From the NCBI RefSeq assembly GCF_029277985.1, contig NZ_CP119546.1, positions 4,092,001 to 4,156,000 on the forward strand: DNA of 64,000 nt, written 5' to 3'. The notes below the pieces were generated by a model. The model was not told the origin of the DNA and ran no database searches. It was given only the letters and a program-made list of their open reading frames with translations. The DNA comes from Providencia stuartii (GTDB lineage Bacteria > Pseudomonadota > Gammaproteobacteria > Enterobacterales > Enterobacteriaceae). Shown piece after piece: positions 32,229 to 40,739 of this stretch. The position numbers and the translations under genes are program-made. The number at the start of each line of letters is the position of its first letter. Position 1 is the first letter of the stretch.

Positions 32229-33581
32229 ATGCAACAGAATACCGTTCAAATGAAACGTGTACTGACCACACCTGCGTTAGTTTTTTTCGGGCTGGCTTAT
32301 ATGGTGCCACTCGGAATTTTCACCACCTATGGCCAAGTGACTGTATTAAGTGAAGGCCATTTGCCTATCGCTTATCTTGTGACATTGGCTGCTGTTCTAT
32401 TTACTGCGATGAGTTATTGCCGAATGACAAGTGCACTGCCGCTAGCAGGCTCTGCCTATTCATATGTGCAAAGGACGTTTGGCGGTACACTGGGCTTCCT
32501 CGTCGGTTGGGCACAATTGCTCGATTATCTATTTCTGCCAATTATTAACTATATTGCTATTGGGATCTTCGTTCATGAAGCATTCCCGAGCATTCCAATG
32601 CCAGTGATTATCTGCACGACAATTGCCGTTGTCAGCTTGATGAATATTTTGGGGATAAAATTAGTTTCCTCCATGAATATGCTGATCATCGCCATGCAAA
32701 TTGTCTTTATTGCGGTCTTCTTATATCTGAGTTTCAAAACAAACTTTGTGCTAGATACTGAAGCACTACTCGCGCCGATTACGCTGGCAGCAGATCAGGT
32801 TCCTGGTTTATTTGCAGGAGCAGCGGTTCTCTGCTTAGCCTTCTTAGGTTTCGATGCCATTTCAACAATGGCGGAAGAAACAAAGGATGCTCGCAGCGCC
32901 CTACCTAAAGCGATTATCTATACCGTCTTTATTGCTGGCACCTTATTTGTGGTTATCTCGTATAGCGCACACTTAAGCTACCCTATGTGGCAAGAGTTTA
33001 TTCCGAATACCGATGTTGCTAGCCTTGCAGTCATGAAACAAGTTGGTGGAGCCATGATGGCATCCAGCTTTATCACCGCTTATGTGATCGGTGTGTTTGC
33101 CTCTGCAATGACGTCACAAGCCAGTATTGTGCGTATTTTCTATGCTATGGGTCGTGATGGTGTATTGCCACGCTCTATATTTGCTTATCTGCACCCAAGG
33201 CTGAATACGCCGGTGTATTCAATTATCTTTGTTGCTATCGCGTCACTGCTCTCACTGGTACTGTCGTTAAGCATGGTAGCGTCAATGATCAGCTTTGGTG
33301 CATTGATTGCGTTTACCTTTGTTAACTTGTCGGTTATCAAACACTTTTATATCGACCGTAAAGAGGCTTTAAACGGTAAAAAACTGATCACTTGCCTGAT
33401 TATGCCGTCGATTGGTGTCATACTGACCTTATGGTTATGGACAAGTTTAGATAAAGAAGCCTTTACGGTTGGCCTATGCTGGCTTGCGGCAGGCGCGTTT
33501 TATCTGACATTGCTGACACAGGGTTTCAGACGTAGTCCACCAGCAATCTCTGACGATGAGACGAATATGATTATCAATTAA
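32229..33581 (+). CDS. APC-superfamily amino acid/polyamine permease, PuuP-like
   Basis: The 450-residue inner-membrane permease has about twelve hydrophobic helices. The N-terminal substrate region LVFFGLAYMVPLGIFTTYG and the motif LCLAFLGFDAISTMAEETKDARSALPKAI resemble the putrescine importer PuuP. The ATG at 32229 has AAGGG 7 bases before it; an in-frame TTG lies 30 bases upstream. It precedes a YtcJ-type amidohydrolase on the same strand after about 190 bases, so import may be linked to hydrolysis of the imported compound. The substrate is unknown. Confidence 0.85.
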   Translation: MQQNTVQMKRVLTTPALVFFGLAYMVPLGIFTTYGQVTVLSEGHLPIAYLVTLAAVLFTAMSYCRMTSALPLAGSAYSYVQRTFGGTLGFLVGWAQLLDYLFLPIINYIAIGIFVHEAFPSIPMPVIICTTIAVVSLMNILGIKLVSSMNMLIIAMQIVFIAVFLYLSFKTNFVLDTEALLAPITLAADQVPGLFAGAAVLCLAFLGFDAISTMAEETKDARSALPKAIIYTVFIAGTLFVVISYSAHLSYPMWQEFIPNTDVASLAVMKQVGGAMMASSFITAYVIGVFASAMTSQASIVRIFYAMGRDGVLPRSIFAYLHPRLNTPVYSIIFVAIASLLSLVLSLSMVASMISFGALIAFTFVNLSVIKHFYIDRKEALNGKKLITCLIMPSIGVILTLWLWTSLDKEAFTVGLCWLAAGAFYLTLLTQGFRRSPPAISDDETNMIIN

Positions 33582-33772
33582 CTCTCGCTATTTCGAGCTA
33601 ACGTATGTATTGACTAGAATCACGTATAAATGTCGCATACTGTTGCTACCCAGCTGTGCCTCGAAGTAGTTAGAGTGACATTCATATAATTGTAGACTTG
33701 GGGGAGCGATGCCTTCCCCTTTGTTATTCTGGCTCTACCTATACCGAGCCCCTGATAAAGACTGTGATAGAA

Positions 33773-35494
33773 ATGAATAATAAAGTTGCTGATGTCATTT
33801 ATTTCAACGGTTATATCTACACTGCTGATAAACAAGATAGTGTTGTAGATGCCATTGCCGTACAAGATGGTTATATTATCGCGAGCGGTACTTCTGATGA
33901 ATTACATCAATATGTTGGGCCGAAAACTGAAAGTATCGATTTAGAAGGTAAGATGATGATGCCAGGCATCATCGATGGTCATATGCACCCATTTTGGGGC
34001 GGTATTCAATTATTTGGGTGTCACCTCAACTATGAATCGCTGACTATTGAACAAATTCTTCAGCGCGTCCAAGAACACTTGGATAAAGATCCTCGTACAG
34101 GTGAAAATGATTGGCTAAAAGTCACTGCATGGCTACGTCAAGGCATGTTACCCGCAGGCATCGATATGTATCGCGAAGACATGGATAAACTGAAGACAAA
34201 GCGTCCGGTCGTCCTATTTTCCAATGACTGCCACACCTTATTAGCCAATAGCCGTGCATTAGAACTCTTTGGTATCACCAAAGATACCCCTGAGCCACCT
34301 GATGGCAAAATCGGTAAATATGCTAATGGCGAGCTAAATGGCATTTTAGAAGATGCTCCGGCGATGCGTGCCGCGGATAGTATTCCATCAATTCGTGATG
34401 ACCAAGCGGTTGAAGTCGCTGAATTAGTGCAAAAAGTACTCAACCAGCAAGGCGTGACCACCGTTATGGATGCGCGTGTTTCCGAACAGCAGTTAGAAGC
34501 GTTCGCGGAACTCCAACGCCGCGGTGAACTAACGGTGCGTTTTCAAGCGGCTCGAGAAATTACACCAGATGATACGCCTAATGTCGCAGCCGTTGCGGCC
34601 GCGGTGGATAAAGCCGTTGCTTTTGCCAAAAAATGGCACCAAGCTGATTGGACGCCAGCACCGGGGATTGGTCTACGTAATATCAAAATGTTTGTCGATG
34701 GCGTATTGCAATACCCAACCATGACGGCTTCATTGCTCCAACCTTATCGTATCAATAAAGGCACTGACGAAGCACCGAACTGGGTTGAAACCGATAACTA
34801 CGGTGATTTGTATTTTACTGCTGAAATTCTGGATGAATTAATGGAAAAAATTGCAGCAGCAGGTTACGACCCCCATTTACATACCGTTGGTGAGGGAGCC
34901 GTTTCTATCGTGCTGGATGCGATTGAAAAGATGCGCGCGGCGCATCCAGAAAAAGATATTCGCCCAGGTCTTGCTCATAATGAATTGGTACATCCAAAAG
35001 ATTATGAACGTTTTGCACGCCTCAACACTATTGCTTGCCTTTCCTTTCAATGGGCAGCCCCCACACCTGAACTGGCCGCCTTTGAACGCAAGATGTTAGG
35101 CGAAGAGCGTTTCGAACAATTGGAACCGATTGCGAAGTTTATCGATGCGGGCGCGGTAGTTGCTTTCGGTAGTGACTGGCCAATTGATGACTTTGATGAG
35201 TGGTATGATTTAAAAGTCGCAGCCACTCGTCGCGGGCGTCACATTGACGGTAACCCAGCACCCCGTCTGGATAATGACCGTGATATGACCGTGACTGAAG
35301 TTCTACGTTCAGCAACCATTGATTCTGCCTATGCTCAACACAGAGAAGATGTGATTGGTTCATTAGAAGTCGGGAAATTTGCAGACATGATCGTCCTTGA
35401 TCGCAATGTATTTAAAATCCCAGCAGATGATATCGAAAATGTAAAAGTATTGCGTACGATTATTGGCGGAAAGACCGTCCATGTCGCACAATAG
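33773..35494 (+). CDS. Metal-dependent amidohydrolase, YtcJ/NfdA-like
   Basis: The 573-residue protein is an Amidohydro_3-family hydrolase. Metal-binding motifs are GHMHPFWGG near residue 68, a carboxylated-lysine region (NIKMFVDGVLQYPT), HTVGEGAV, HNELVHP and a late SDWPIDD with the catalytic Asp. Relatives include B. subtilis YtcJ and the N-substituted formamide deformylase NfdA. The ATG at 33773 starts MNNKVADVIYFNG, the usual first beta strand. It has no signal peptide, so it is cytoplasmic. Together with the upstream permease it forms a likely uptake and deacylation pair. Confidence 0.87.
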   Translation: MNNKVADVIYFNGYIYTADKQDSVVDAIAVQDGYIIASGTSDELHQYVGPKTESIDLEGKMMMPGIIDGHMHPFWGGIQLFGCHLNYESLTIEQILQRVQEHLDKDPRTGENDWLKVTAWLRQGMLPAGIDMYREDMDKLKTKRPVVLFSNDCHTLLANSRALELFGITKDTPEPPDGKIGKYANGELNGILEDAPAMRAADSIPSIRDDQAVEVAELVQKVLNQQGVTTVMDARVSEQQLEAFAELQRRGELTVRFQAAREITPDDTPNVAAVAAAVDKAVAFAKKWHQADWTPAPGIGLRNIKMFVDGVLQYPTMTASLLQPYRINKGTDEAPNWVETDNYGDLYFTAEILDELMEKIAAAGYDPHLHTVGEGAVSIVLDAIEKMRAAHPEKDIRPGLAHNELVHPKDYERFARLNTIACLSFQWAAPTPELAAFERKMLGEERFEQLEPIAKFIDAGAVVAFGSDWPIDDFDEWYDLKVAATRRGRHIDGNPAPRLDNDRDMTVTEVLRSATIDSAYAQHREDVIGSLEVGKFADMIVLDRNVFKIPADDIENVKVLRTIIGGKTVHVAQ

Positions 35495-35517
35495 CTTAAT
35501 ATTTAATTAATATTTAG

Positions 35518-35544
35518 ACGGCTTACTGCCTTTCAGTAAGCCGT
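35518..35544 (+). terminator. Hairpin after the amidohydrolase gene
   Basis: A perfect 11-bp stem ACGGCTTACTG/CAGTAAGCCGT with a 5-base loop, about 23 bases past the stop. The T run is short. Confidence 0.65.
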
Positions 35545-35594
35545 TCTACACAGAGTAAAGCATTCTTAATCAGCAACACCATTGTGAAAACTGC

Positions 35595-35623
35595 TTGCAA
35601 TCCCCTATCCCCCTCGTTATTAT
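35595..35623 (+). promoter_or_regulatory. Candidate sigma-70 promoter of the leader-rtcB-prfH operon
   Basis: TTGCAA (35595-35600) is separated by 17 bases from TATTAT (35618-35623). The predicted start near 35630 leaves about 40 bases before the leader ORF. No sigma-54 motif like that of the E. coli rtcBA operon is seen. Confidence 0.55.
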
Positions 35624-35667
35624 CCGCTCGTTTTTTTACTCACCCACACACTGTAAGGAGGAACATT

Positions 35668-35712
35668 ATGACAACAATTCATCACACTCTTTGCGGGCGT
35701 ACTCAGAAATAG
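35668..35712 (+). CDS. Possible 14-residue leader peptide upstream of rtcB
   Basis: The short frame MTTIHHTLCGRTQK has an almost ideal ribosome-binding site (TAAGGAGG, 6 bases before ATG). The rtcB start 69 bases further on has only weak complementarity. An SD this strong in front of so short a frame suggests a translated regulatory leader whose translation controls the rescue and repair genes. This is inference; there is no known homolog that I can name. Confidence 0.5.
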   Translation: MTTIHHTLCGRTQK

Positions 35713-35781
35713 TCTCTCTATCTCTCCAGTTCTTGCCTGCTAAATCACCTTATTTTTTCCTTAAAAATGAGTTAATGACTT

Positions 35782-36918
35782 ATGGGCAATATCATTCATT
35801 CTGTCAGCGAACACGTCAGTTATATCGCGACAGAAAACACGTGGATTGAAAGCAAAGCGATCCAACAATTACAAACAACCGCGGCACTCCCTAACATGGT
35901 TTCTGTGGTCGGTATGCCAGATCTACATCCGGGTCGTGGTTACCCAATTGGTGCTGCATTTTTCTCAGCACAGCGCTTCTATCCCGCATTGGTCGGTAAT
36001 GATATTGGTTGTGGAATGCGTTTATTTCAAACCGATATCAAGAGCACTAAGTTAAACTTGGATAAGTTTGAAAAACAGCTATCCACAATGCCGGATAGCG
36101 CTCCCTTAGAATGGCTTAATGAGCATGTTCCACATGAGATGAAATCCCATCATTTTATGTCCTCACTCGGCTCCATTGGCGGCGGTAATCACTTTGCTGA
36201 ATTTCAAATCATCGACAAAATCTTTAGCGACGAGTCGATTACCCAAAGCGGTTTAAATAAAAAATGTGCATTACTGCTTGTGCACAGTGGCTCTCGTGGA
36301 TTAGGCCAATCCATATTACGTCAGCATGTTGAAAACTATGGACACAATGGCCTTGAAGAGTCTTCAAATGAAGCGAAAGCCTATTTAGAGGCACACCAAA
36401 ATGCATTATCTTTTGCCGAATTAAACCGCCAATTAATTGGTTTACGTATGTTGCAGCAGGTCAAGGCTAAGGGGGAAATGGTCCTTGATGTTAATCATAA
36501 TTTGGTTGAGCCGTGCACTCTTAGCGGTATAGAAGGTTGGCTACATCGCAAGGGTGCCACCCCTTCTGACCAAGGCATGGTCATTATTCCGGGATCACGC
36601 GGCGATTTCAGTTATTTAGTTCTGCCTCATCCCCGTGAGGTTAGCTTAAATTCACTGGCTCACGGTGCGGGTCGCAAATGGATGCGTACGGAGTGTAAGG
36701 GGCGACTGTCTCATCGCTATACCCCATTACAGCTAGCGCGAACTGCATTAGGTAGCCGAGTCATCTGTGCTAATAAACAATTGATTTATGAGGAAGCGCC
36801 ACAATCCTATAAGTCGATTGAAACCGTGATTGAAAGCATGGTGGGAGCAGGGTTAATTGAGGTTATCGCACGTTTACGCCCCTTACTGACCTACAAAACC
36901 AGTGGGGAGTGTGCGTAA
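35782..36918 (+). CDS. rtcB: RNA ligase RtcB2, partner of PrfH
   Basis: RtcB is a GTP- and manganese-dependent ligase that joins 2',3'-cyclic phosphate or 3'-phosphate ends to 5'-OH ends. Conserved metal sites are NDIGCGMRLF (Cys near residue 75), GSIGGGNHFAEFQ, VHSGSRGLGQ and VNHNLVE. The guanylylated His is in LAHGAGRKWMR. At 378 residues it is shorter than canonical RtcB (about 408). Adjacency to prfH places it in the RtcB2 group, shown to repair 16S rRNA cut in the decoding centre after PrfH has freed the stalled ribosome. Its stop overlaps the prfH start (TAATG). Confidence 0.93.
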   Translation: MGNIIHSVSEHVSYIATENTWIESKAIQQLQTTAALPNMVSVVGMPDLHPGRGYPIGAAFFSAQRFYPALVGNDIGCGMRLFQTDIKSTKLNLDKFEKQLSTMPDSAPLEWLNEHVPHEMKSHHFMSSLGSIGGGNHFAEFQIIDKIFSDESITQSGLNKKCALLLVHSGSRGLGQSILRQHVENYGHNGLEESSNEAKAYLEAHQNALSFAELNRQLIGLRMLQQVKAKGEMVLDVNHNLVEPCTLSGIEGWLHRKGATPSDQGMVIIPGSRGDFSYLVLPHPREVSLNSLAHGAGRKWMRTECKGRLSHRYTPLQLARTALGSRVICANKQLIYEEAPQSYKSIETVIESMVGAGLIEVIARLRPLLTYKTSGECA

Positions 36919-37526
36919 TGTTATTACAATTTTCGTCTGTACAAGGCCCCGAGGAGTGCTGTATTGTCGTTGAAAAAGCGTTAGCTTGCTTTTTCGTTGA
37001 AGCTAAAAAACATCAAGTGACGGTTGATCTACTCGACACTGTCGCATCAAAACACGGTTTAAAATCTGCGTTGGTCTCTTTAGAAGGGCATGACGCTGAA
37101 AAGCTAGCTCAGTTATGGTCTGGTACACTACAGTGGCAATGTCCAAGCCCCTTAAGGCCCAACCATAAACGGAAAAATTGGTTTATTAATGTGATCCGCT
37201 TTTCACCTATTCAAGCTATTGAAGAGAGTGATATTGAATTCGAATTTATAAAAGCTCAAGGTCCTGGTGGGCAGCATGTTAATAAAACTTGCTCAGCGGT
37301 AAGAGCAAAACATCTTGCAACTGGGATCAGTGTCAAAGTGCAATCTGAGCGTAGTCAGCATGCGAATAAGAAATTAGCTAAGCAACTTATTTATTGGCGT
37401 TTAAATGAATACCAAGATCAGCAAGCATCGGAATTGAATAAGCAACGGCATAATGCGCATTATCAAATAGAAAGAGGAAATGCGAATATTACCTTTTCTG
37501 GACAAGCATTTAAACGAATTAATTAA
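36918..37526 (+). CDS. prfH: Peptide chain release factor homolog PrfH
   Basis: PrfH is a class I release factor homolog of 202 residues with the catalytic GGQ loop (KAQGPGGQHVNKTCSAVR, about residue 115) but without the full codon-reading domains of RF1/RF2. It releases the nascent peptide from ribosomes whose decoding centre has been cleaved. The ATG at 36918 overlaps the rtcB stop and has GGGAG 8 bases upstream; an in-frame GTG at 36909 overlaps that site. The basic C-terminal helix (SQHANKKLAKQLIYWRL) is typical of release factors. The E. coli K-12 copy is a pseudogene; this one looks intact. Confidence 0.93.
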   Translation: MLLQFSSVQGPEECCIVVEKALACFFVEAKKHQVTVDLLDTVASKHGLKSALVSLEGHDAEKLAQLWSGTLQWQCPSPLRPNHKRKNWFINVIRFSPIQAIEESDIEFEFIKAQGPGGQHVNKTCSAVRAKHLATGISVKVQSERSQHANKKLAKQLIYWRLNEYQDQQASELNKQRHNAHYQIERGNANITFSGQAFKRIN

Positions 37527-37538
37527 TCCATTTACAGC

Positions 37539-37558
37539 CCACCTCCGCGAGGAGGTGG
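37539..37558. terminator. GC-rich hairpin between convergent prfH and the hydroxylase gene
   Basis: A perfect 8-bp stem CCACCTCC/GGAGGTGG with a GCGA tetraloop sits between two stop codons. It lacks a clear T run on either side but may end both transcripts. Confidence 0.45.
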
Positions 37559-37573
37559 CATTCGTCAGTAAGG

Positions 37574-38158
37574 TTAAAGTATTTTTTCGGTTAAAAACCA
37601 ACCGGCTATACTTTCACGCTTTTGTTGGGTAGGGAGAACTTCATGAGGAAACTCTTCAGACATAAACACAATCATCCGCCCCGCTAAAGGGTCAAGTTGA
37701 AACAGTTTATTATCTTGATGATCATACACAACCAATTCCCCACCATCACCTCGCTGCCACGCCTCATTCATATAAAGCACCGTCGTCACTTTGCGTCGGC
37801 CTTGGCCTTGAAAATTATCGACATGCTTTTTATAAAACGCGCCATTTGGGTAACGGCAAAAATGCGTCTCAAAGTCACGTAACCCCATGTAGCATTGTTG
37901 GTTTAATGCTTGGCGGATAACGTCCATTTTCGCCATATACTCTGCAATAGGTGCCCCCATTTCAGACTCTAGCCAAATAGTTTGGTCACCACGAATCGTT
38001 TTATTGTCTTGTAACGATTCACCGTTACCAATACGAGCGTCGTGTAGTTTTTCAGGAATGCAGCTTTTAATTGCCTGTATTTCTGACAGGTTCAAAAAGT
38101 CATCCCACACATACCAACCTTGTGTAGAAAGAGAATCAATTAACTTATTCAATGACAT
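37574..38158 (-). CDS. 2-oxoglutarate/Fe(II) prolyl-hydroxylase-like oxygenase
   Basis: The 194-residue protein has the jelly-roll oxygenase core with the iron triad HxD...H (KKHVDNF near residue 112, EFPHEVL near 172) and the 2-oxoglutarate-binding Arg in QQKRESIAGWF. The strands VLYMNEAWQRGDGGELVVYD are typical of the 2OG-FeII_Oxy_3 family, which includes the Pseudomonas prolyl hydroxylase that modifies EF-Tu. The substrate here is not determined. It converges on prfH and is adjacent to other translation-directed genes. Confidence 0.82.
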   Translation of the reverse strand: MSLNKLIDSLSTQGWYVWDDFLNLSEIQAIKSCIPEKLHDARIGNGESLQDNKTIRGDQTIWLESEMGAPIAEYMAKMDVIRQALNQQCYMGLRDFETHFCRYPNGAFYKKHVDNFQGQGRRKVTTVLYMNEAWQRGDGGELVVYDHQDNKLFQLDPLAGRMIVFMSEEFPHEVLPTQQKRESIAGWFLTEKIL

Positions 38159-38410
38159 GATAAATATTAGAATGGTTACTCGGTATGATTTTATACTTCA
38201 CTGAATGGAAAATTTAAAATTAAAAACTTAAATCTTAATGATTAGACTCTTAAATCAATGTGACTAACCATAAAGCCGAGTTTTAATATGACAAAACTAT
38301 TGGTAGATGAGTGAGTGATATTCATCATGTTATCGCGTTCATCACGGCCATGATGAACGCTTTCTATGCTTAAAAGATCGCTACTCACTGAGTATTAATC
38401 GCTTAAAAAA

Positions 38411-38878
38411 TTAGCCAGAAACCGTTGTGCAAGTTACTGTTTTACCCAAGCAAAACGTCAATGATGATCCAATTCGGTCATGCATCTCAGTCATACCTGT
38501 CAATAAGCTTACCGCGTCCTCTCCCTTATGGAATAGCGATATCTGTTCACTCAATAAGGACGAATTTAAACCTTTATATTTTGCCGTAACAAATTTGAGG
38601 TCCTGCTGATAAGCAGTCAACATATCAATACGAGAAGATAAGTATTGCTCACTGATCTCAGCCAAACGATGCTGACTATCTTTCAGTGAATGGTAGCCTG
38701 CACCTACTTCACGATTAAATCGTTTAATCAATGCTCGCGTTGCGCTATCCATAAAATCATGCGCAGCCAACTGCGAGTGTTGTAGCGTTGCCCATTGGAT
38801 GGTTTGATAGAGTTTTCGTGTCTTAAAATTGATTTTAGGGGCTTTAATGGATATAAGAAGGCGGTTTTGAGTAGCCAA
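38411..38878 (-). pseudogene. Uncharacterised ORF, probably 5'-truncated at a Xer-like site
   Basis: The 155-codon frame starts at a TTG without a proper ribosome-binding site. An in-frame TAA three codons upstream lies inside the dif-like site A. The product is helical (residues 40-130) and vaguely phasin-like, but I recognise no family. The simplest reading is the 3' portion of a gene cut by recombination at that site. A short intact gene with an internal start at the ATG at 38752 cannot be excluded. Confidence 0.4.
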
Positions 38879-38885
38879 CTCGTCC

Positions 38886-38917
38886 GTTTAACATAAATAA
38901 TAAGTCTTATGGGAATC
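38886..38917. other. dif-like site A (left of the effector cassette)
   Basis: A XerD-type arm GTTTAACATAA (10 of 11 matching the E. coli dif arm) is followed after 10 bases by TTATGGGAATC, nearly the same XerC-type arm as in site B. The spacing is four bases longer than the normal 6-base spacer, because ATAA appears duplicated. Both sites have the same orientation, with the XerD arm on the left. Confidence 0.55.
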
Positions 38918-39002
38918 TAATAAATCAGACATATCAAGCGGAAACTTAAGCAAAATTACGCTATCTTATTTACCTTAAGGAAAACTCGAAAGGAACTGCG
39001 TT

Positions 39003-40739
39003 ATGTCAGAGAAAGCCCCCCCTGAAGCCGGAGAATGTCTACACGTTTCGTATCATATTCCTAAATGGACGGAGAATGGAAAAGTTCATTGGGATGATGT
39101 CACGACTCAACATAAATCACTGAATGCTGAAGCAAAATGCATTGTACCGCCAACGAAAGTTATTCCGGTCATTTTTATTCCTGGAATTATGGGAACCAAT
39201 CTTAAAAATACAAAAAACGGAGAACCCGTTTGGCGAGCGGATAAGTTTATGGGGATGGATACACTCTACCTGACCAATTTAAATGGGAAAAAAAGGCGGG
39301 AGATATTAAACGTTGAATCTACACTGATTGATGATAGCGGTAAGTATATTAAGAGCGAGAATACCCCCTTTAGTGATGACGGTAACATTCTACCCAAAAG
39401 GAGCGAACGCGGGTGGGGAAAAGCCCTTTTTTTAAGTTATGGGACGTTTCTTGATGTGCTCCAAACCGCATTACTCGATGATTGGCAACACGATATCTTG
39501 AATATAGTGAGGAGAGATAAAAGCAAATCTTTTCAGAGCAAAGGTCCATCAAAAGGCATATTACGACATCTTGTGAATAAACCCATAGGGGGAACGGGTG
39601 AAGCCTTATTGTCTGACGAAGAGTTAGCTCATTTTGAACATTTCTTATTTTCAGTACATGTCTTCGGGTATAACTGGCTTGAAGATAACGCCATTTCTGC
39701 TGAAAATCTGGCGACCTATATCGATGAGGTTCTAGATACTTATAAATATAAACATGGATATGGTTTAGCCATTGAAAAAGTCATTATTTTAACCCATTCA
39801 ATGGGCGGGTTGATTGCGCGTTATGCCATGAACCCACCAGAAGGGGCATTTCAAGGGTGCAAAGATAAAGTCTTAGGCGTTGTGCATGGTGTTATTCCGG
39901 ATTTAGGCTCTCCTGCTGCGTATCGGCGAATGAAGGTGGGCGCGGCACAAGAAGGTATTGCAGGGGCTGTCTTAGGCTCTACCGCAAAGGAACTCATGTC
40001 TGTCCTTGCGTTTGCCCCTGCACCTCTACAGCTTCTTCCTTACCCGAAATATCAACCCTCATGGCTCACCGTCGAAGGTAGTGGCCGTTATCCTTCTATC
40101 GTGGATACTTCCACGGGAAAATTCGATCCGTTTGATGAAATTTATTTACGCGAAGATGTGTGGTGGCGATTATACGAGCCAGATATTCTAGATAAAAAAC
40201 AGACAGATATTAATAGTAATTGGCTTGCTTATAATGATCTTATGGATGATAAAGTTCGCAAGTTTATGGAGCATCAAGAAAAAGGCCTATACCATCCGAA
40301 TACCTATGTTTTTTATGGCACAGAAATAAGCTCGGATAACACACTAGCGTGGTCGGTTGAAAAGGAAGTCCCCTTGAAGCCAAGTCCTAAGCATCCTTTA
40401 ATTTTTAATCCTGAAAATAACCAACGCATTGTATTTTCTGGAGCGAATGAATTGAACAATGCATTTGGTCTATGGGATAGCAGCGCATACAAATACACGC
40501 AATTTCGATTGGTTTCTTCTCAAGGTGCTGGCGATGGTACAGTTCCAGTCGAATCACTGGTTGATATTATCAAGAGTCCATCAACACAAAGTAGTTTGGC
40601 GACCAATGTAGACCATCAAAATGCTTACGCAGTAGACAGCCTTGGCGATATTAAAAGCGAGCAGCGAAAAGCAATTCAATTTACGCTAAGAGCTATCGTG
40701 AAGATGGTGCAAGAGGTGGATATTCGTGCAGCAGATTAA
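39003..40739 (+). CDS. T6SS lipase effector, Tle4/TplE-like alpha/beta hydrolase
   Basis: The 578-residue protein has an N-terminal segment PVIFIPGIMGTNLKN near residue 55, the nucleophile elbow THSMGG with Ser266, a late acidic motif GAGDGTVPVES with Asp511, and a candidate His538 in DHQNAY. This order fits PGAP1/LCAT-type lipases and the type VI effectors Tle4 (TplE) that attack phospholipids of rival cells. There is no signal peptide, as expected for T6SS cargo. The next gene overlaps by 14 bases and encodes a Tli4-type exported protein, which supports an effector-immunity pair. No VgrG, Hcp or PAAR gene is nearby, so it is an orphan cassette. Confidence 0.82.
   Translation: MSEKAPPEAGECLHVSYHIPKWTENGKVHWDDVTTQHKSLNAEAKCIVPPTKVIPVIFIPGIMGTNLKNTKNGEPVWRADKFMGMDTLYLTNLNGKKRREILNVESTLIDDSGKYIKSENTPFSDDGNILPKRSERGWGKALFLSYGTFLDVLQTALLDDWQHDILNIVRRDKSKSFQSKGPSKGILRHLVNKPIGGTGEALLSDEELAHFEHFLFSVHVFGYNWLEDNAISAENLATYIDEVLDTYKYKHGYGLAIEKVIILTHSMGGLIARYAMNPPEGAFQGCKDKVLGVVHGVIPDLGSPAAYRRMKVGAAQEGIAGAVLGSTAKELMSVLAFAPAPLQLLPYPKYQPSWLTVEGSGRYPSIVDTSTGKFDPFDEIYLREDVWWRLYEPDILDKKQTDINSNWLAYNDLMDDKVRKFMEHQEKGLYHPNTYVFYGTEISSDNTLAWSVEKEVPLKPSPKHPLIFNPENNQRIVFSGANELNNAFGLWDSSAYKYTQFRLVSSQGAGDGTVPVESLVDIIKSPSTQSSLATNVDHQNAYAVDSLGDIKSEQRKAIQFTLRAIVKMVQEVDIRAAD

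Noticed and set aside
35595..35849. 84-codon frame upstream of rtcB
   Set aside because: It overlaps the promoter and leader, lacks a ribosome-binding site and ends inside rtcB in another frame.
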